A DNA stretch of 64,000 nucleotides from Paulownia fortunei (GCA_019321725.1 CM033113.1:4836001-4900000), one strand, 5' to 3'. Counted from the stretch's first letter, positions 42,685 to 56,829 are shown. Numbers and translations are program-made. The notes: generated by a model from the sequence alone, not told the origin.

Positions 42685-45600
42685 ATGCCAATGGAGCCAT
42701 TAGCTGCGATCCGGTGGTGCGTGCCCACATTAATTCTCGTGGTCTCCCTCCTCATTCAACCGTCCATCTCGATCTACTGTGACGAGGACGACTGTTACGA
42801 TCTCCTAGGGTATGTAAACCTTGCTCCTGCGTCCCTCTCTACTGTTCCCTTGTCTTCTTTTCCTCCATTTCATTTATTTCTTTACCAATTTTGTTCGTTA
42901 ATGTAATTTTCTAGGGTCTCTCAGAGTGCCAATTCCACCGAGATCAAGAAAGCATACTACAAGCTGTCTCTTAAATAGTGAGTCATTTTTTGTTCGTTCT
43001 GATTTAATATATGATTGATTTGTGACTTTAATCGTTAAATTCTTATCGCTTATTCATTTACGGCCCGTGTAGTCATCCGGATAAAAACCCCGACCCGGAA
43101 TCGAGGAAGTTGTTTGTGAAGATTGCGAATGCTTATGAGGTATATTCACTGATTTTTTGGTCTCAATGGATTTTGGATTTAATTAGACACTTAGTAGCAA
43201 ATTTTATATATCTAGATTTATATTTGTGTGTTGACATTGATTTTATGGTACCATTTTTAGTCTAAGGGCATTGTCCGTGAATGTGAGCTATTTTGACTGA
43301 TCACATTGAGATAAAAAATCACTTAATTTTAGATAAATTGTATCGTTCCATTGATGTGGACTAGATGATGCACTTGTTAATGAGTAAATAATTGATGTAA
43401 TATGTATTTTGGTTGGATTTTCAATTGAGTTCACAAATAAAGGTTCTTTCAAGATGTAAAACTTTTGTTGCTGTATTGTATTTTCTGCATTACTGTTGTT
43501 CAAGTAGGTAAAGAGCTATTTCATTGCCATGGGCTGACTTTTATTCCATCTTTCAGATTTTGAAAGATGAAGCCACAAGGGAGCAGTATGATTATGCAAT
43601 TGCACATCCGGAAGAGGTTTGTTTAATGGATGTTTATCCTCTATTAGGGGAATACATGTAAAAGGTTTTAGGTGATTGTAGTTTACACCTATATTGTGCA
43701 TCCATTGTGAACTTTGTTTCATAATCAAGCCTTATTCATTGAGTTGGTGATCTTAGGGCATGTTAATGTAACAGTCCATGAAGGGTTGGTTTGTGCAAAG
43801 GCCAGCCTCTGCTGGACGAATAACTGAAAATGCTTAGTTTAATGTGGAGAAGAAAAGGGATGTCAAATCACACTGAATCATCACCATTCTAGTTCAACAC
43901 ATATACGCTGAGGAATTATTGGCCAAGGAAATTGACATTGTCATTGTGTTCCATGTTATAGTGGGTTGGTTGAATTTCTAGGAAGTGTGTCTCCCCCCGC
44001 CAACAAAAAATGAACCGCCTCACCGACGCAGGGTCATATGCATGTTGATTACATCACTGTATTGGTTATGGCCAATTTCTGAGCATCAATATTTCAATAT
44101 GTTGTCTGTTGATTTGATTGACGTTTAGTGCAATGTATTTGATCATTAAAATGCCAGTCATTTTGCAATCATGGAGTTTTACATCACCTTTTTCCTCTTT
44201 GTCTTTCATAATATTGCTTTCTACGCTTAATTTTTTTGGCTGTCACCATCATGTCATGTTCTATTACATAGCAATTACTGTGACTTTTGCATCTCCAATC
44301 ATTCAAAATTATCAATTTCATTTGAACTAGATCTTTTGGATGATTGCGTCATCTTTTCATATGGCATTACTGCTCTCCCCCCTCCTCCGAGACACATGCT
44401 TGAGCACTCACAAACACACTGATACGCAATGCACTTGATGCTGAAACACACTGACCCAATCTGGATTTTATTTTTTCAATTATTGAAATGATATTCATCA
44501 GTGCTAAACCTTTTACTCCCTTATTAGGTATTCTACAATACAGCACGGTACTACCATGCTTACTATGGCCATAAGACAGTAAGATATTCTTCATTTTCTG
44601 GCTACAATTTCTTTAGTCCTCTTATTCCAGAAATAACACAATTATTTGAAACTTGCCAAGCATATTGGATGGTAACTATTTCCTTTTACTAGGATACTCG
44701 TGCTGTCCTCGTGGGTCTTCTTTTGGTGCTCTCAGGATTTCAGTATCTGAACCAGTGGACAAGGTATAATCAGGTAACGGGAGATGCCATATGTAACTTA
44801 ACAAGGACATCATTTGGTTAATGATAAATTTTACTGGAAATAATAATCATGCACTGCTGTCTTTCAATATCCTCTGATTTTTCCCTTTTAACCTGGCAAG
44901 TTGCAAAACTGCTTCTCAAAATCGTTTCCCTCTACTTTCCATAGCATTGAAGCAAGTTAATTAAGTTCTAACAAAATTCAAGGGCCTTTTCTTTGGTTAA
45001 AATTAGGATGGATTTCGCGCCTATCTCTATTATTTGAAATTAAGAGTGTTCACATGCCAATTTCTGCTGCATTTTAATAAGTTGACACTCGTATTGTTGA
45101 GATTTTAGCTCTGAGACATTTAACTTTGTGCTGTTATCCCTAAGCATAAGCGAATTACGATATTGAAATTCTATTGGGAAATGAGAAGTTGCTAATTGCA
45201 ATTTTAATATATGTATATTTATATGGTTGAAATATTGTGATGTTCACAAGATTTCAATTCTCTCATCCGACCCTGAGGGATACACATACGACAAGTTCCA
45301 TTCTTAGCCATGAACACGTGCATTCGTGGTCGGCTATCTATTATATCATTTCAGATGCAAAATTTCTGTTTGTCCTAAATGGAATTCTCAGTACAAGATT
45401 ATTTTGCTTTGGTATTAGTCTTTTATCTGATGGGAGCATTATTTTATTGCATTATCTTTGTTAATTAAAGTCTATATATTAAAGCGTGAAAGATTGGCCC
45501 CTGACTCACTGCTTCACCCTCTGCCTCTGATTTGATCTGGTTCTCTCATTTCAGGCTGTTGATATGGTGAAGAAGACTCCAGCTTACAAAAATAAACTGA

Positions 45601-46781
45601 AGGCATTGGAACTTGAGCGCACTGGTGGAATGACAAATAAGAAGAAGGGTAACAAGCACATAAACAAGTATGACTTATCGCATATGGTTGTCCATCAATT
45701 CTATGTTAATCGTACATTCAGCATATTGATGTCCTATGATTTTTCTTTCTTTGGCTTATAAATGCAATGCTTTTTCCTCTGAATATTTTCTCAATACCGT
45801 TTACAGCTAATGTGGCTGACGTTGTTTCAAGTTAAAATGTGTGTATTTCTTTTTTGGTTTGGTAGGAAAATGGAGGAAGAGCTTAGCAGCGAACTTGAAC
45901 TGCAGATCAAAGGAGCCGAAAAGCCATCTGTTTGGGAACTTGTTGGCATTCGCTTCATTTTGCTGCCTTACACTGTGGGAAAGGTTAATATTGTTGTCTT
46001 GTCCTCAATTTTTATGGGTTATGTGAGAAGTCATTAGTTTTACTGGCTGCTTCCACTCCCAACTTTTTCTTTTTTTTTGTTGTTCTCCGTGAGAGTTAAC
46101 CTAAAGCTCAACTAGAAAATCACCGAAACTATACACTGATCGGTTTCATCTACAGCTGTTATTATGGTATGGGTGTTGGTTCTGGCGGTACCAGGTGAAA
46201 CAAGCACCATATTCTTGGCAAGATGCCTCCTATCTGACAAGAAGATCCCTGGGGGTACCTTTTGATTCATGGAGATACATAGGTAATGATACTTTGTCCA
46301 CCAGTCATCTTGCTCTAGTTATTGGTATGGTGCTCATCACTTTTGGCTTTTTTGTTATTAATCTATTTAGTACGAGAAGGACTGCTGTCTAAAACTATGT
46401 TTTATCTTAGTAATGTTTAGTTCTTCATGATATTGCTTGGCATTCTACATATGTGAACACGTCGTCTATGTCAATTTCTTTATTTGGGCCTTCCCGATCT
46501 GGACATGTTATGGCCATCCAGATTAAGGGGTTCATTGTTTTGGATCTAACACACCCAAAAGTAAAGAACTGTAACAAATTAACTAGCCTTTTGAGTATTA
46601 AGTTTTAATTGCTTTTGCATTGTTCACTTGTGGTTTGGTTTGGAGAGATATTCCTAGTACTTTCCAGCACTTCACAATTTCTTTCAACTCACTCCAGTTT
46701 GGGTGCCTATCAGATGATTCAACGAAGGATGATCTTGTTCAAAGACGTCTCTGGAAAAACCCAACTTGGAGAGCTACCTAG
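42685..46781 (+). CDS. DNAJ50: DnaJ50 / DNAJC25-type ER membrane J-protein, frameshifted near the C-terminus
   Basis: Co-chaperone with an ER-lumenal J domain that stimulates Hsp70 (BiP). Exons: 42685-42809, 42915-42977, 43073-43139, 43557-43616, 44528-44578, 44693-44773, 45555-45667, 45866-45983, 46156-46282, 46714-46781. Signal peptide/anchor (WCVPTLILVVSLLIQ), then the J domain with DCYDLLGVS and HPD at residues 64-66. A membrane helix follows in exon 6 (AVLVGLLLVLSGFQYL), with the conserved KTPAYKNKLKALELERTGG and EKPSVWELVGIRFILLPY blocks. It matches Arabidopsis chaperone protein dnaJ 50 as remembered. In exon 10, after LWKNP (Pro285), one base is missing near 46761-46765. The printed frame stops at 46779-46781, while the next frame carries the family-like basic tail (RKESKRR) to a TAG at 46814-46816. 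The lost tail is about 15 residues. Confidence 0.9.
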
Positions 46782-46816
46782 CTGAGGTGCGGAAAGAATC
46801 AAAGCGCCGAAGATAG

Positions 46817-48125
46817 AAGATAGAAGATATATAACTCAGTGACCTGTTGTGTTGGACAGAATCCAATTGCAGGATTGTTGCTTTCTTGTTGCCTGGACCA
46901 ATGGAATCCAATCATTCTAATTTATAGATGAGAGAAATTTTGGTAGAATGTTTTGATAGAAAACAAAAGCCTAATCATACTCCTATACTGAACAACCGGG
47001 CTGGATCCCTTTTCCAGCCCACCAATCAATAGAGTAAGAAGTTATTGCAGGGCGCAAATTAGGGCATGGATGTCATGATGATAGTTATTTAAAATGTTGT
47101 AAAATCATGGGCTTGCCTGGTAGACCAAACCTAGGACACTGATATATACTACATTGATGACAATTTGCGGGTCTCAAGTATGATGTAACCACTCCTGTTA
47201 ACTCTTTGACTTTTCAGATTCTGGTTATTGCCACATAAATGATGCTGAATTAGATCACTTTTTTACCCTACTGTTACGCTGCAGTAGAATCTTCAGTCGA
47301 GAAGAGGCAGTTTGACGAGTGCTTCTCTGTCTTAATTTGCTCTTCAACTTTGCTGCTTGCTTTTCATCTCCGTGCAATTATTCATGCAGTAGTTGCATCA
47401 GACATGGTTCAATCAACTATTGTTTAACAATAAATGGTCAAAAATCATTTGATCAAGTTATTTTACAAATACAAGTACAATGTCTTACTTTTAATTGAAT
47501 TGTGTTCAATTGTTTCTTATATCGACTGCCTATTTTATTTTTAAATAACTATATACATTAATTTTTAGAGTAAGAATCACAAGACTTCCCGAAACCAACT
47601 ACAGAAGAGAATCACATTACTCCCCTGAAGTTGTCTCGCTAACCCTCTTTAACTATAAAAAAAAAAACGCCATAATTCTTTGCCAATGGTAGCTAAAATG
47701 AAATTGTGGTAGAAGAAGAGAAGCATTTGTTTAAAATAGCAAGCACTTTGATTTTTCACAATTGCCAAGATACACATTTAATAAAATTGATAAAATTGAT
47801 ATGGATTTAGTGATTTTTATCCCCAAAATAATTCTAGTATGGATTTTCTCTACCGACTAAAAATAAGTAAATAAGTAACAATCTACGTATAAAATACTGG
47901 TGTCTTGGACCCGGTGCCCTCTCCCTTCCCCGTCTGCGTTCTTTTGACCTCTCAGTACTTCCACAGTTCCACTCGATTCCATCTGCTCTTTAAGGAAAAC
48001 CTTTTCCCAAAAACCCCAAGCCCAATTTCTCATTCTCGTCCTTTTTTTGTTTTAATAACATACATATATTTATAGTTATTTCATCTGCATGCTCTCAATC
48101 AAGACTCTCAACTCCGGAATCAACT
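46817..48125. other. Spacer and TDP1 promoter
   Basis: 3' UTR of the J-protein gene, then AT-rich sequence and, from about 47900, C/T-richer leader-like DNA before the TDP1 ATG. No other gene seen. Confidence 0.5.
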
Positions 48126-51100
48126 ATGGCCACCGCTGCACTGGTACACAGACTTGTTTCTTCGTTTCTTGGGTTTTCTTGATATTCTTTTTTTAAACAT
48201 TGTCGGGTAATAGTTTTGATTCTTTTTCTTTTCTTGTTCCAAGATTGGGTTCTTGATACCTTTGAATGGTAATTTGGAGGAAGAAGAGAACTCTCTGATT
48301 CCCAAAATTCCACTTTCCCAAGGCATTACTTATGTCGGTCGCGATTGCATTCGCATCACCGATAAGCGCCTCAGCAGGAGGCATCTCGCAGTTAATGCCT
48401 TTGGTGATGGCTCTGTTGATATCATCGTTGTACGCGTCTTTCTTTCTCTGTGCATGTCTATGAGTATGTGTGCTTTTCTTTGTCTTTTTGAGTGGAAATT
48501 GGGGAGGCGATGTAATGTGGGATTGTTTAACGCCTTAGCAATGCGCAACTACCGATGCCTTAGGTACTGGGTATTGATATTCTGTACATTCTCTTTCAGT
48601 TCCTTAACGTTCTAATTACTGTAGTTTTGTGGGTTTATGTAGGCTTTTCCGCTCATGCATGACTTGTTATTCTTTCTTTCTTGCTCAGAATATTTGATAC
48701 TATGATAATTGAAATGTAGGAAGGAACGAACCCAGTTGTCTTAAGGTCCAAAGATGAAAGAAAGAAGCTTTTGTCTGGAGAAAAATGGAAAATTCATACT
48801 GGTGATGTTATAGAGTTGATACCTGGGCATTACTTTTTCAAGTATGTGCCTGTCACTAATAACACAGTGGAAAGGTTCCCAACTACTACTAGAGATAAAA
48901 GGCCTTTGAATGAAGAAAGTAGTAAGGGCAAAGACCTTGCTTGTGGTAGGAAGAGAATGCAAAAAATTCCAGAGGAAGAAGCACTTCTTAGAAATTCGAA
49001 TGTACTGCCTTTTGTTTTGGGTTTTCTTTAAAGTACTTTCATTTATAATAGTTGTTGTCAACTACTTCTGGTCCTGATCTGCAGGATGTGCTGCGCTGTA
49101 ATGATCAAGAGCCTAACACTTCCTCCGAGGGTATACGGCATTTTCAAATTTCGAAGGATAAGTTGCCTTTAACTTTTAGACTATTGCGTGTAAAAGAATT
49201 GCCAGAATGGGCAAATACAAATGCTGTTTCCATCAGTGATGTGATTCAGGTAAGAGTTCTATACTTGCAGAACACAGTGGCCAAGATGTTTCTAGTTAGA
49301 ATATGTGTTAGGTCTAGATTTGTGTTGGATAAGTTTTATTGATCCTCAATCAATGAAGCATGGATTTTCTGGCTTTAGGGGAGCTGTCCTGTTTTCAACA
49401 GTATCATGATGCATACTCAAGTTTTTGTTTTGTAGGGGAATGTGCTCTTAGCTATCCTATCAAATTACATGGTCGACGTTGATTGGCTACTTTCTGGTGG
49501 GTTTTCTTTGATAAAGCCTTGTTGTCTGGTTGCTGATATTTCATATTTCTTGTGTATGGTCTATGAAAGCCCTATTACTGTATTGAGACGAGCTAAGTGG
49601 GCGTGCCTTAACAGAAGTTAATGGTATAAGACATTCTACAACAAGTAAAAAGAAATACTATTTTTGGATTGTCAAATTAATACTGCTGGATGAGCTTAAT
49701 ATGATTGTATCGTGATATAGCTGGTCGGTTTTTCGGCCTGTCATGCCTATCCTTTTGATGTATCTGTTGTGTGGCAGATTGAATCTGACACTTTTCAAGG
49801 TTGGTGGATTCAATGTCACGCATGCTGTTCATTGTTTCAATGTTGGACAGTGCTAGCAATGATGATATGGATCTCTCTTCAGTTTCAAGTCTACTATGTT
49901 TGCATTGTGCAATTTTTCTGACAATGAAATAGTAGTAGACACTTTATTATTTAAAGGAACTTTGCTAATGTCCTTATTCTTTTCATTTTTATTTTTTGTC
50001 TGACTGTGTTGTGGCATCTATTTCCTCGTACTCTGACTAGCTTGTTTCCATTTTTGTGTAGCATGTCCAATGCTTAAAAGAGTCCCACATGTCCTTGTTA
50101 TCCATGGGGAAGGTGATGGTACCCTCGAGCATATGAAGGTTGGCCAGTATCTCATTATAAAATCTTGACTTTGAAGGTTCTTGCATGTGATTCAATTTCA
50201 TTTGCTGATTCTTCTTAGAGAAATAAGCCTTCTAACTGGATTCTCCACAAGCCTCCATTGCCCATTTCATTTGGAACACACCATTCAAAAGCCATGCTTC
50301 TTGTCTATCCTCGAGGAGTGCGAGTCATTGTACATACAGCGAACTTGATATACATTGACTGGAACAACAAAACCCAGGGTATGTGGATGCAAGATTTTCC
50401 ATGGAAAGATAAAAAAAGTACAAGTAATGGATGTGGATTTGAAAATGACCTGGTTGATTATCTTGGCGCATTGAAGGTACTGCTATCTGCATTGGGTATT
50501 CATAGCTCCTGTTATATGTGAAGTACTGGATAATAACTGCGGAGAAGCTGATTAAGGTCTTCCACCTATTTTTAAGATTATGATGCAGCAAAGACCTTTA
50601 GAATTTCCATTTTCACTTATGGTTATTGTTTATTGAGAATCAATTTCAAATGACTGCTTTGCTTTTACTTTATTGATGGAAACTAATTTTAAAATCCTTT
50701 AGATGTCTTCCGATTCCCAGTGCTCCTGTTGTCTGACCAAGCTATCTTCTCAAATCATTTTTGAACTTAAATACAATCAACTGTATTGAGTATATTGGTT
50801 GAAATGTCGGTAAACATTTTATGGTAAGTGACAATAATGTGTGTGCTTAAGACATTGCAATGGCAACTCTTGTCTTCCTGATGCAAAGCCCATTTTGAAA
50901 GCAGTATTGCTTTTATATTGATTTCTACAAATTTTTATTACCTGCAGTAGGCATCCTATAATAGAGAATTTTAAATTAGTTTCAGTAGCTGTTGGTGAGT
51001 TTTAAAGTTTTGGACTAATCTGTTAGTCTGCTTTTAGAGTTTCTAAACTTTCAGAATAATTTGGTTCCAAGGAACTTATGTCCCTATTGAAGTTTGTGTA

Positions 51101-54100
51101 AATTCATTGTAGTTTTTGTGTACTGTGCAGTGGCCTGAATTCAATGCTAACTTACCAGCTGTCGGCAACTTCAGTATAAATCCCTATTTCTTCAAGAAAT
51201 TTGATTACAGCTCTGCTGTGGTAATTAATAAATTCTGTTTTTCCATTTATTTCAGGTTGTGGTCGTGTGTCAGGATTGTGGTGAGGGTTGGGTTTGGGCC
51301 CTTTGGGGATTGATCATCTCCATTGGGATGATTGGATCTGTCACATATACTGTTTTATGCTCTTGCAATGTACAGTTCTGTTTTAATTGCCATTTGCAAC
51401 CATGATGCTCAAAATGTGGTAAATTTGGAATGCATTTGTTATGCTGTACTGGAATAAAAAGGAAAACTTAACTCTATGCTTTTGATCGAATGTATCAATT
51501 GCAGTTGATTGGATATTTTGGGATCTCTAAAGCTATGCATGTGCAACTTTCTGGTCCATGACTCTCTTCTCATTTAGTAGAATCATCTTAATTATATGAG
51601 TGTTTCATTTGTTTTATGATGCTTTGTAAGGGCCTAGCTTCTTGTTTAAGCATTACTGTCCTTGGGTTCTGGACTTCACTTGCTTGAAGATTTCTGTCTT
51701 CTAAGTGAAACTTAACATTGGACTCATGATGGCCTGAACATCTTAATACCTGATATTTAATGATATGTAGTATCGGTAAATAAGCTGAATCATTGATATG
51801 TTGAGGTGTGTCTGCACAGAAGCTTAATTTATCTTTTTTATGTATGAAAGTTTCAATATTGATGAAGCTATATGGCATGATGATACAGAACTTTAAATAT
51901 TATTTGAATGCGCAGGTGAGGCTCATTGCATCTGTCCCTGGATACCATTCTGGCTCCAGTTTAAGGAAATGGGGACATATGAAGTTACGAACTGTTCTGC
52001 AGGAGTGTACCTTTGAGAAGCAGTTTGAGAAATCTCCTCTTATTTATCAGGTAATTGCAGTTCTTGCGTGTCGTGGAAACTCATATTACTTTGAAATGTC
52101 TAACCTACAAATGTGCGTCAACATCTCTCTTCCCCCTACTATCTTCTGTCTTATGCACCATCAAGTGGCTGCTGGACCACAGTTCGGAATTGTCATGGTA
52201 AATGATATATTTTTTTCCACTTGGTTAGTGATTGAGATGCTAGGAATAGTCTGAACCTCAGCATCCTGGAGTTATGTGGCTACATTATTGGATTCTTTAG
52301 CTGATAGACATACGGTAGTTGTAAAATGGGTTGAATATTATTGGCTTCCTCTTATTTGGTTTAGATGCATGTGATATTTCAAGACATAATGGTCTATCAA
52401 ATTCTTGACAAGAAATATATTGTATAATTCGTCTGACTTGTACTTTATTCCATAATAGAGAAAGTTATCATGCAGATGATGCTCCAATTCTGGCATTCTT
52501 ATGCTGTTCTACTGTTGTCCTACTGCAGTTTTCTTCACTAGGTTCGTTGGACGAGAAATGGATGGCCGAGCTAGCATCTTCAATGTCAGCAGGAATGACA
52601 GAAGACAAAAAGCCTTTGGGTCTGGGGAAGCCCTTGATAATATGGCCATCTGTGGAAGATGTCAGATGTTCCTTAGAGGTAATACAAGCATATCTGACCT
52701 GTAATACATGGTCTAGATCCAGAACTTGAAATAGGAAAGTGAAAAATAAGAGGCAAACTGGTTAAAACCTACTTCCATCACAATTTGCCTTCTAACAAAA
52801 TGAGAATTAATTATGAAAGGTTCTTGAATGTAACTGAATGTCATGAAAATGTAGTGGAATAAGGTATAACTTCATAAATCAAATGAAGGAAAATGCTGTC
52901 CTTAATTTCCTCTGTCAAATCCAAGATCCAAATCGAGCATAAAGTATTGGTGCTATGACATGATTTACAGAATTATGACATTTTACATTCTTTTACCTGG
53001 TTGTTGATGTGGTTAGACCCGACCACGTACCCGGCCCATGACCGAACCTGAACCAGCCCGTGAGTTCACGGGCCGTGTTCGGACCCGGTCCATGACCGGA
53101 CCGTGAACCAGCCCGTGAGTTCATGGTCCGGTTACGGCTCATCTAACCCGTGAACCGCCGGAGGTTTTTTAATTTTTTAATTTTTTTAATCAAAATAGGA
53201 ACGACCTCCAAGTTATTAACAGAACACTTTAACCAACTGAGCTAATGGACCATATGTTTATAATTTTGAATAAGTGTATATAAGTCTCATGATTTTTTTT
53301 TCATTTTTTTCCCCCTCAAATTGCTTGTTTTGTTTCTGAAAATCAATATAATTGGTGTTGTGTCCCTCTTTAAATTTAATTAATTAGTTTCATCAAGTTA
53401 CAAATCAAGTCCTATATTTAGGCATTCTATATTTCATCTTAATAATAAGTAAAGTTTTGGAAATTATCTAATGATGTTACTTTACAATTATTTTAATAAT
53501 AAGTAAAGTTTTGGAAATTATCTAATGATGTTACTTTACAATTATCTTAATAATAAGTAAATTTGTAATTTTTTAAAAATATTTAATAATGTTACTTTAC
53601 AATATCTACTGTTTATTCCCCAATTTCTTATTTAATATTATTAAATTGTTGTAATGTTTGATCGATATTATATGATAACATTAATTCCAAAGACCAAAAT
53701 TTAGTAAATTATGTTTTATCAATGCAGTGTAAATGGAAAAATTATCTTTTAGAAATTTCATAAATTAATTTAGTCACTTTGTTTGGATCATATGCTTAAA
53801 TTTTAGTTATTTTTTTTCAAATTTAAGTTAATTTTTTTTCATTAAATTCAAAAAAATATTAAAAAATAAAATAAAATATAAGGGTCGGAATCGGAACCGG
53901 TGGTTCCAGAACCCGGACCGCAACCAACCTTGACGGTTAAGGTTAAGGGTTAGGATTTTCTTGAACTGTGGAACCGGCGGTTCCTGAACCGTGGTTAGGT
54001 TTAGATGTGGTGCTATCTTCTTTGCCTTCAATTTTCTAGACTTCCTAGGCGTGTAATGCTTAGGTATTAGAGCACTACCGCTCATTGCTTTCTTGAAACT

Positions 54101-55581
54101 AACTGATGATTAGATTTTCAATAATAGATCGAGATTGAAGCTTTCTTATTTATGTGTGTAAGGAGTTGCCCCTTCCTTGTTTAATTTTAACTTCAGCTAT
54201 TTACAAGTGTGTTATACACTTAAGAGATTTGAAGATCTACTTAAGCTTCACTGCCTTTCGCACCTTCGGTTGCTATTTACTAAAATGACGGTTTCTTATG
54301 TCTTGCTTGATACTGAAGGGTTATGCAGCTGGGAATGCCACTCCAAGCCCACTAAAGAATGTGGAGAAAGAGTTCCTGAAGAAGTATTGGGCAAAGTGGA
54401 AGGCAAGCCACACAGGTCGCTGGTATATAAGGATATGCAACTGGATATCATCATCCCAGTGTAGATTTATTGGAGGGATGTAGTTGTTCAATTTCTCTTT
54501 ATACATTGAAATGGTACTTATACTTATGCTTTTGAATTGTTCCAGTCGTGCAATGCCTCATATAAAGACGTTCACACGTTATAATGGGCAAAACCTCGCG
54601 TAAGAGTCCATGCCAGATGCCACATTTAAATTTATTGCTTTTCTGCTAGCATTGCATCATTTTTCTTTTGACTGTTCAAAACTTTGCTGTTGTTTTCTTG
54701 AACAGATGGCTACTGCTTACTTCAGCAAACCTCAGCAAAGCTGCCTGGGGAGCTCTTCAGAAAAACAATTCCCAGTTGATGATCCGTTCGTATGAGGTAT
54801 TGTATTTCACATGGAAGATTCTTCAGATTATTTGAAAAACTAGTTAAATGGTCGAAGGCGATGTTGTGCTTGATCATGCTGAAGTATTATTGCAATCCCT
54901 GATTATATAATACCTAGCTGGATGTGAACACTTGGTTTTTTTTTTCTAATGTGAGGTTGCTAATTATAAATTTCCATCTGTCAATTCCAAGTACTTCATC
55001 CTTTTTTTACTTGAATGAAACTGACCCTTCTATTGTATTTTGTCAATCATCATAGCTAGGAGTGCTGTTTTTGCCTTTCTCCAGGAATTATGGATGTGGC
55101 TTTTCTTGTACAGATGATGGGCATATCACAGAGGTATATCTTGGAACCTCTAGTTTATTTTTATGGTTAAGCATAACAGTCTTGTTCCGACCCTTGGTTG
55201 GAGACACTGATTTTTTTGAATTTCAGGATAAATTGACATCTGCAAGTAGTTCTGAAGTGAAGCAAATGAAACTGGTCACCTTGGCTTTGAAAGAAAACCC
55301 AGACAAAGAATGTAGTGAAGTTATTCAATTGCCTGTGCCTTATGAACTTCCTCCAAGACCATACTCCTCAGGAGGTTTGTACTGCTTTGTAGAAGCTGTT
55401 GAAGCTCATTTCATATTACTCTTAAGAGTTATGTCTAACCTCACCACCCAACCCCACCCCTCTCCCAAAAAACCCTATTACAGATGTACCCTGGTGCTGG
55501 GATCGACGGTATACAGAGAAGGATGTATATGGTCAAGTTTGGCCGAGGCAGGTAAAGCTGTATGCCAGTCAAGATTTCTGA
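48126..55581 (+). CDS. TDP1: Tyrosyl-DNA phosphodiesterase 1 with an N-terminal FHA domain
   Basis: Nuclear repair enzyme that removes stalled topoisomerase I peptides from DNA 3' ends. Sixteen exons: 48126-48143, 48244-48429, 48720-49001, 49085-49249, 49436-49496, 50062-50138, 50219-50476, 51131-51220, 51916-52050, 52529-52678, 54319-54422, 54546-54599, 54706-54796, 55056-55133, 55227-55374, 55484-55581; 1995 nt, 664 residues, all phases consistent. FHA-like domain at about residues 7-115 ([40 protein letters not shown]). Phospholipase-D-type catalytic pairs: His285/Lys287 ([11 protein letters not shown]) and His514/Lys516 (MPHIKTF), with [10 protein letters not shown] after the second. The final exon reads through an apparent GT donor at 55552 to VKLYASQDF and TGA, as in the family. 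Intron 10 carries a hAT-like insertion. No lesion seen. Very close to Arabidopsis TDP1 in layout. Confidence 0.95.
53014..54003. mobile_element. Non-autonomous hAT-like transposon in TDP1 intron 10
   Basis: 990 bp flanked by exact 8-bp direct repeats GATGTGGT (53006-53013 and 54004-54011), the target-site length of hAT elements. The ends form imperfect inverted repeats: TAGACCCGACCACG at the left, and TAAACCTAACCACG as the reverse complement of the right end (11 of 14 match). Subterminal zones are rich in CCGGACC/GAACCG words in both orientations; the middle is AT-rich. There is no transposase ORF. It lies well inside an intron, so splicing need not be affected. Confidence 0.85.
53441..53605. 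repeat. Three 54-bp tandem repeats inside the hAT-like element
   Basis: Units start at 53441, 53495 and 53549 with AATAATAAGTAAA. The first two are nearly identical; the third is degenerate. Confidence 0.9.
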
Positions 55582-56829
55582 TTCACCTGACATGAAGCAA
55601 ATTTCTGTTCTGTTATAGGCGGGTTAGGTAAGTAAAACTTTGTTCGGTAAACGTTTGTTAATTCAGGCACAATTGCCCAAAAATGTCAGTGGAGGATATA
55701 TTTTGCTCCAGTTGGAGTGCAGCCTTTGGTATGTTTCAAGTATCTGTTAATAACCATCAATTTTCTTAGTCAGTTCATATCTGTTCCTTTTTTTTTTTTG
55801 AAACTTTGGGATTTTGTGCGTGGGGAAGCAAAGCCCATAATGTTTTGGCAGGCTCTCCACTCAATGTGAAGTTGATATGGGATGTTACATAAATCTAAAA
55901 GAGAGAAAATAGCACAATCTTTTCTCTGAATTGTTTTATGCGTGTTGGCAACTCTCCAGTCAATGTTTTATGAAATGTTTCATGGAGTCCCCCACCTGTT
56001 GGCAACTCAATATGGCTGTTAAACCATTCAAAAGAGCCACATATAGCATCATCTCTGCCTGGAGAACTATTAAAGATTTTCTGCCTCACGGCTTGAATCT
56101 TTTCGAGACGGATGATGAGCTTATTGGCTTAAGATGTCCATTATTAATGTACTCAAGATGCGACTATTGACCAGTTTGAGTGCAGTCTCCCAATGTGTTG
56201 TATGATGTTTCGCCAATCCAAATCCTTTGCAGTATCTCAAAGTTTTGCAAAGAGTTTAGATAGAACTCTAAAAGTATATACTTTTGTTTCAAAAGTGTCC
56301 AACATTGCTACACGGAAGCTTGATTGAGATCATCACTGGAAGTGATTTTGCGACCATATTTAGAGAAGCTGGAGTGCCAATTATCGATTTGTATGCTTTG
56401 ATCAACAGGTAGTCCTGAAATGAAATAAACCAAGGCACACAAGGTTTGAATTATCAATCCGTGCACCATGGATTAATCAACAGACCATATGTTATTTTCT
56501 TCAACCCTTTTCCGTGTCCTCCGGGCAAAAGCCAAATGGACCCAAACCCATTCTCCAAAGAAAAGATATTTTAGAAGGCCCACACAACATAAAAATCAAG
56601 CCTAATTTTTTGACGGACTCTACCAATGGACCGTTAACCCGACCTAATTATTTGCGTCCATCCAGACAGACTCTAGTGCTCAGAAAATGACATCGCAACT
56701 TTTGGTGTGGGGTGGGGTTGGGCACGTGTCACAATCCCATTGCACCTCTCTCAAATTGTTTCTTATATTGTCAAATGCTATTAAACTACTTCGTGGTTTC
56801 TTTGGCGCGGCCAATTAAGCTTCCTCATC
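55582..56829. other. TDP1 3' flank and polyubiquitin upstream region
   Basis: 55582 to about 56430 is probably TDP1 3' UTR and flank; it contains two similar phrases (a GGCA-CTCTCCA-TCAATG pattern near 55848 and 55948). 56500-56829 is the polyubiquitin promoter. No gene was recognised between them. Confidence 0.5.

Noticed and set aside
42468..42782. 104-codon ORF beginning with a Lys-rich stretch
   Set aside because: The Lys-rich part is a translated purine tract, and the rest overlaps the first DNAJ50 exon in another frame.
53441..53605. Regular 54-bp repeats that could be mistaken for a CRISPR-like array
   Set aside because: Units are contiguous without spacers and lie inside a transposon in a plant intron.
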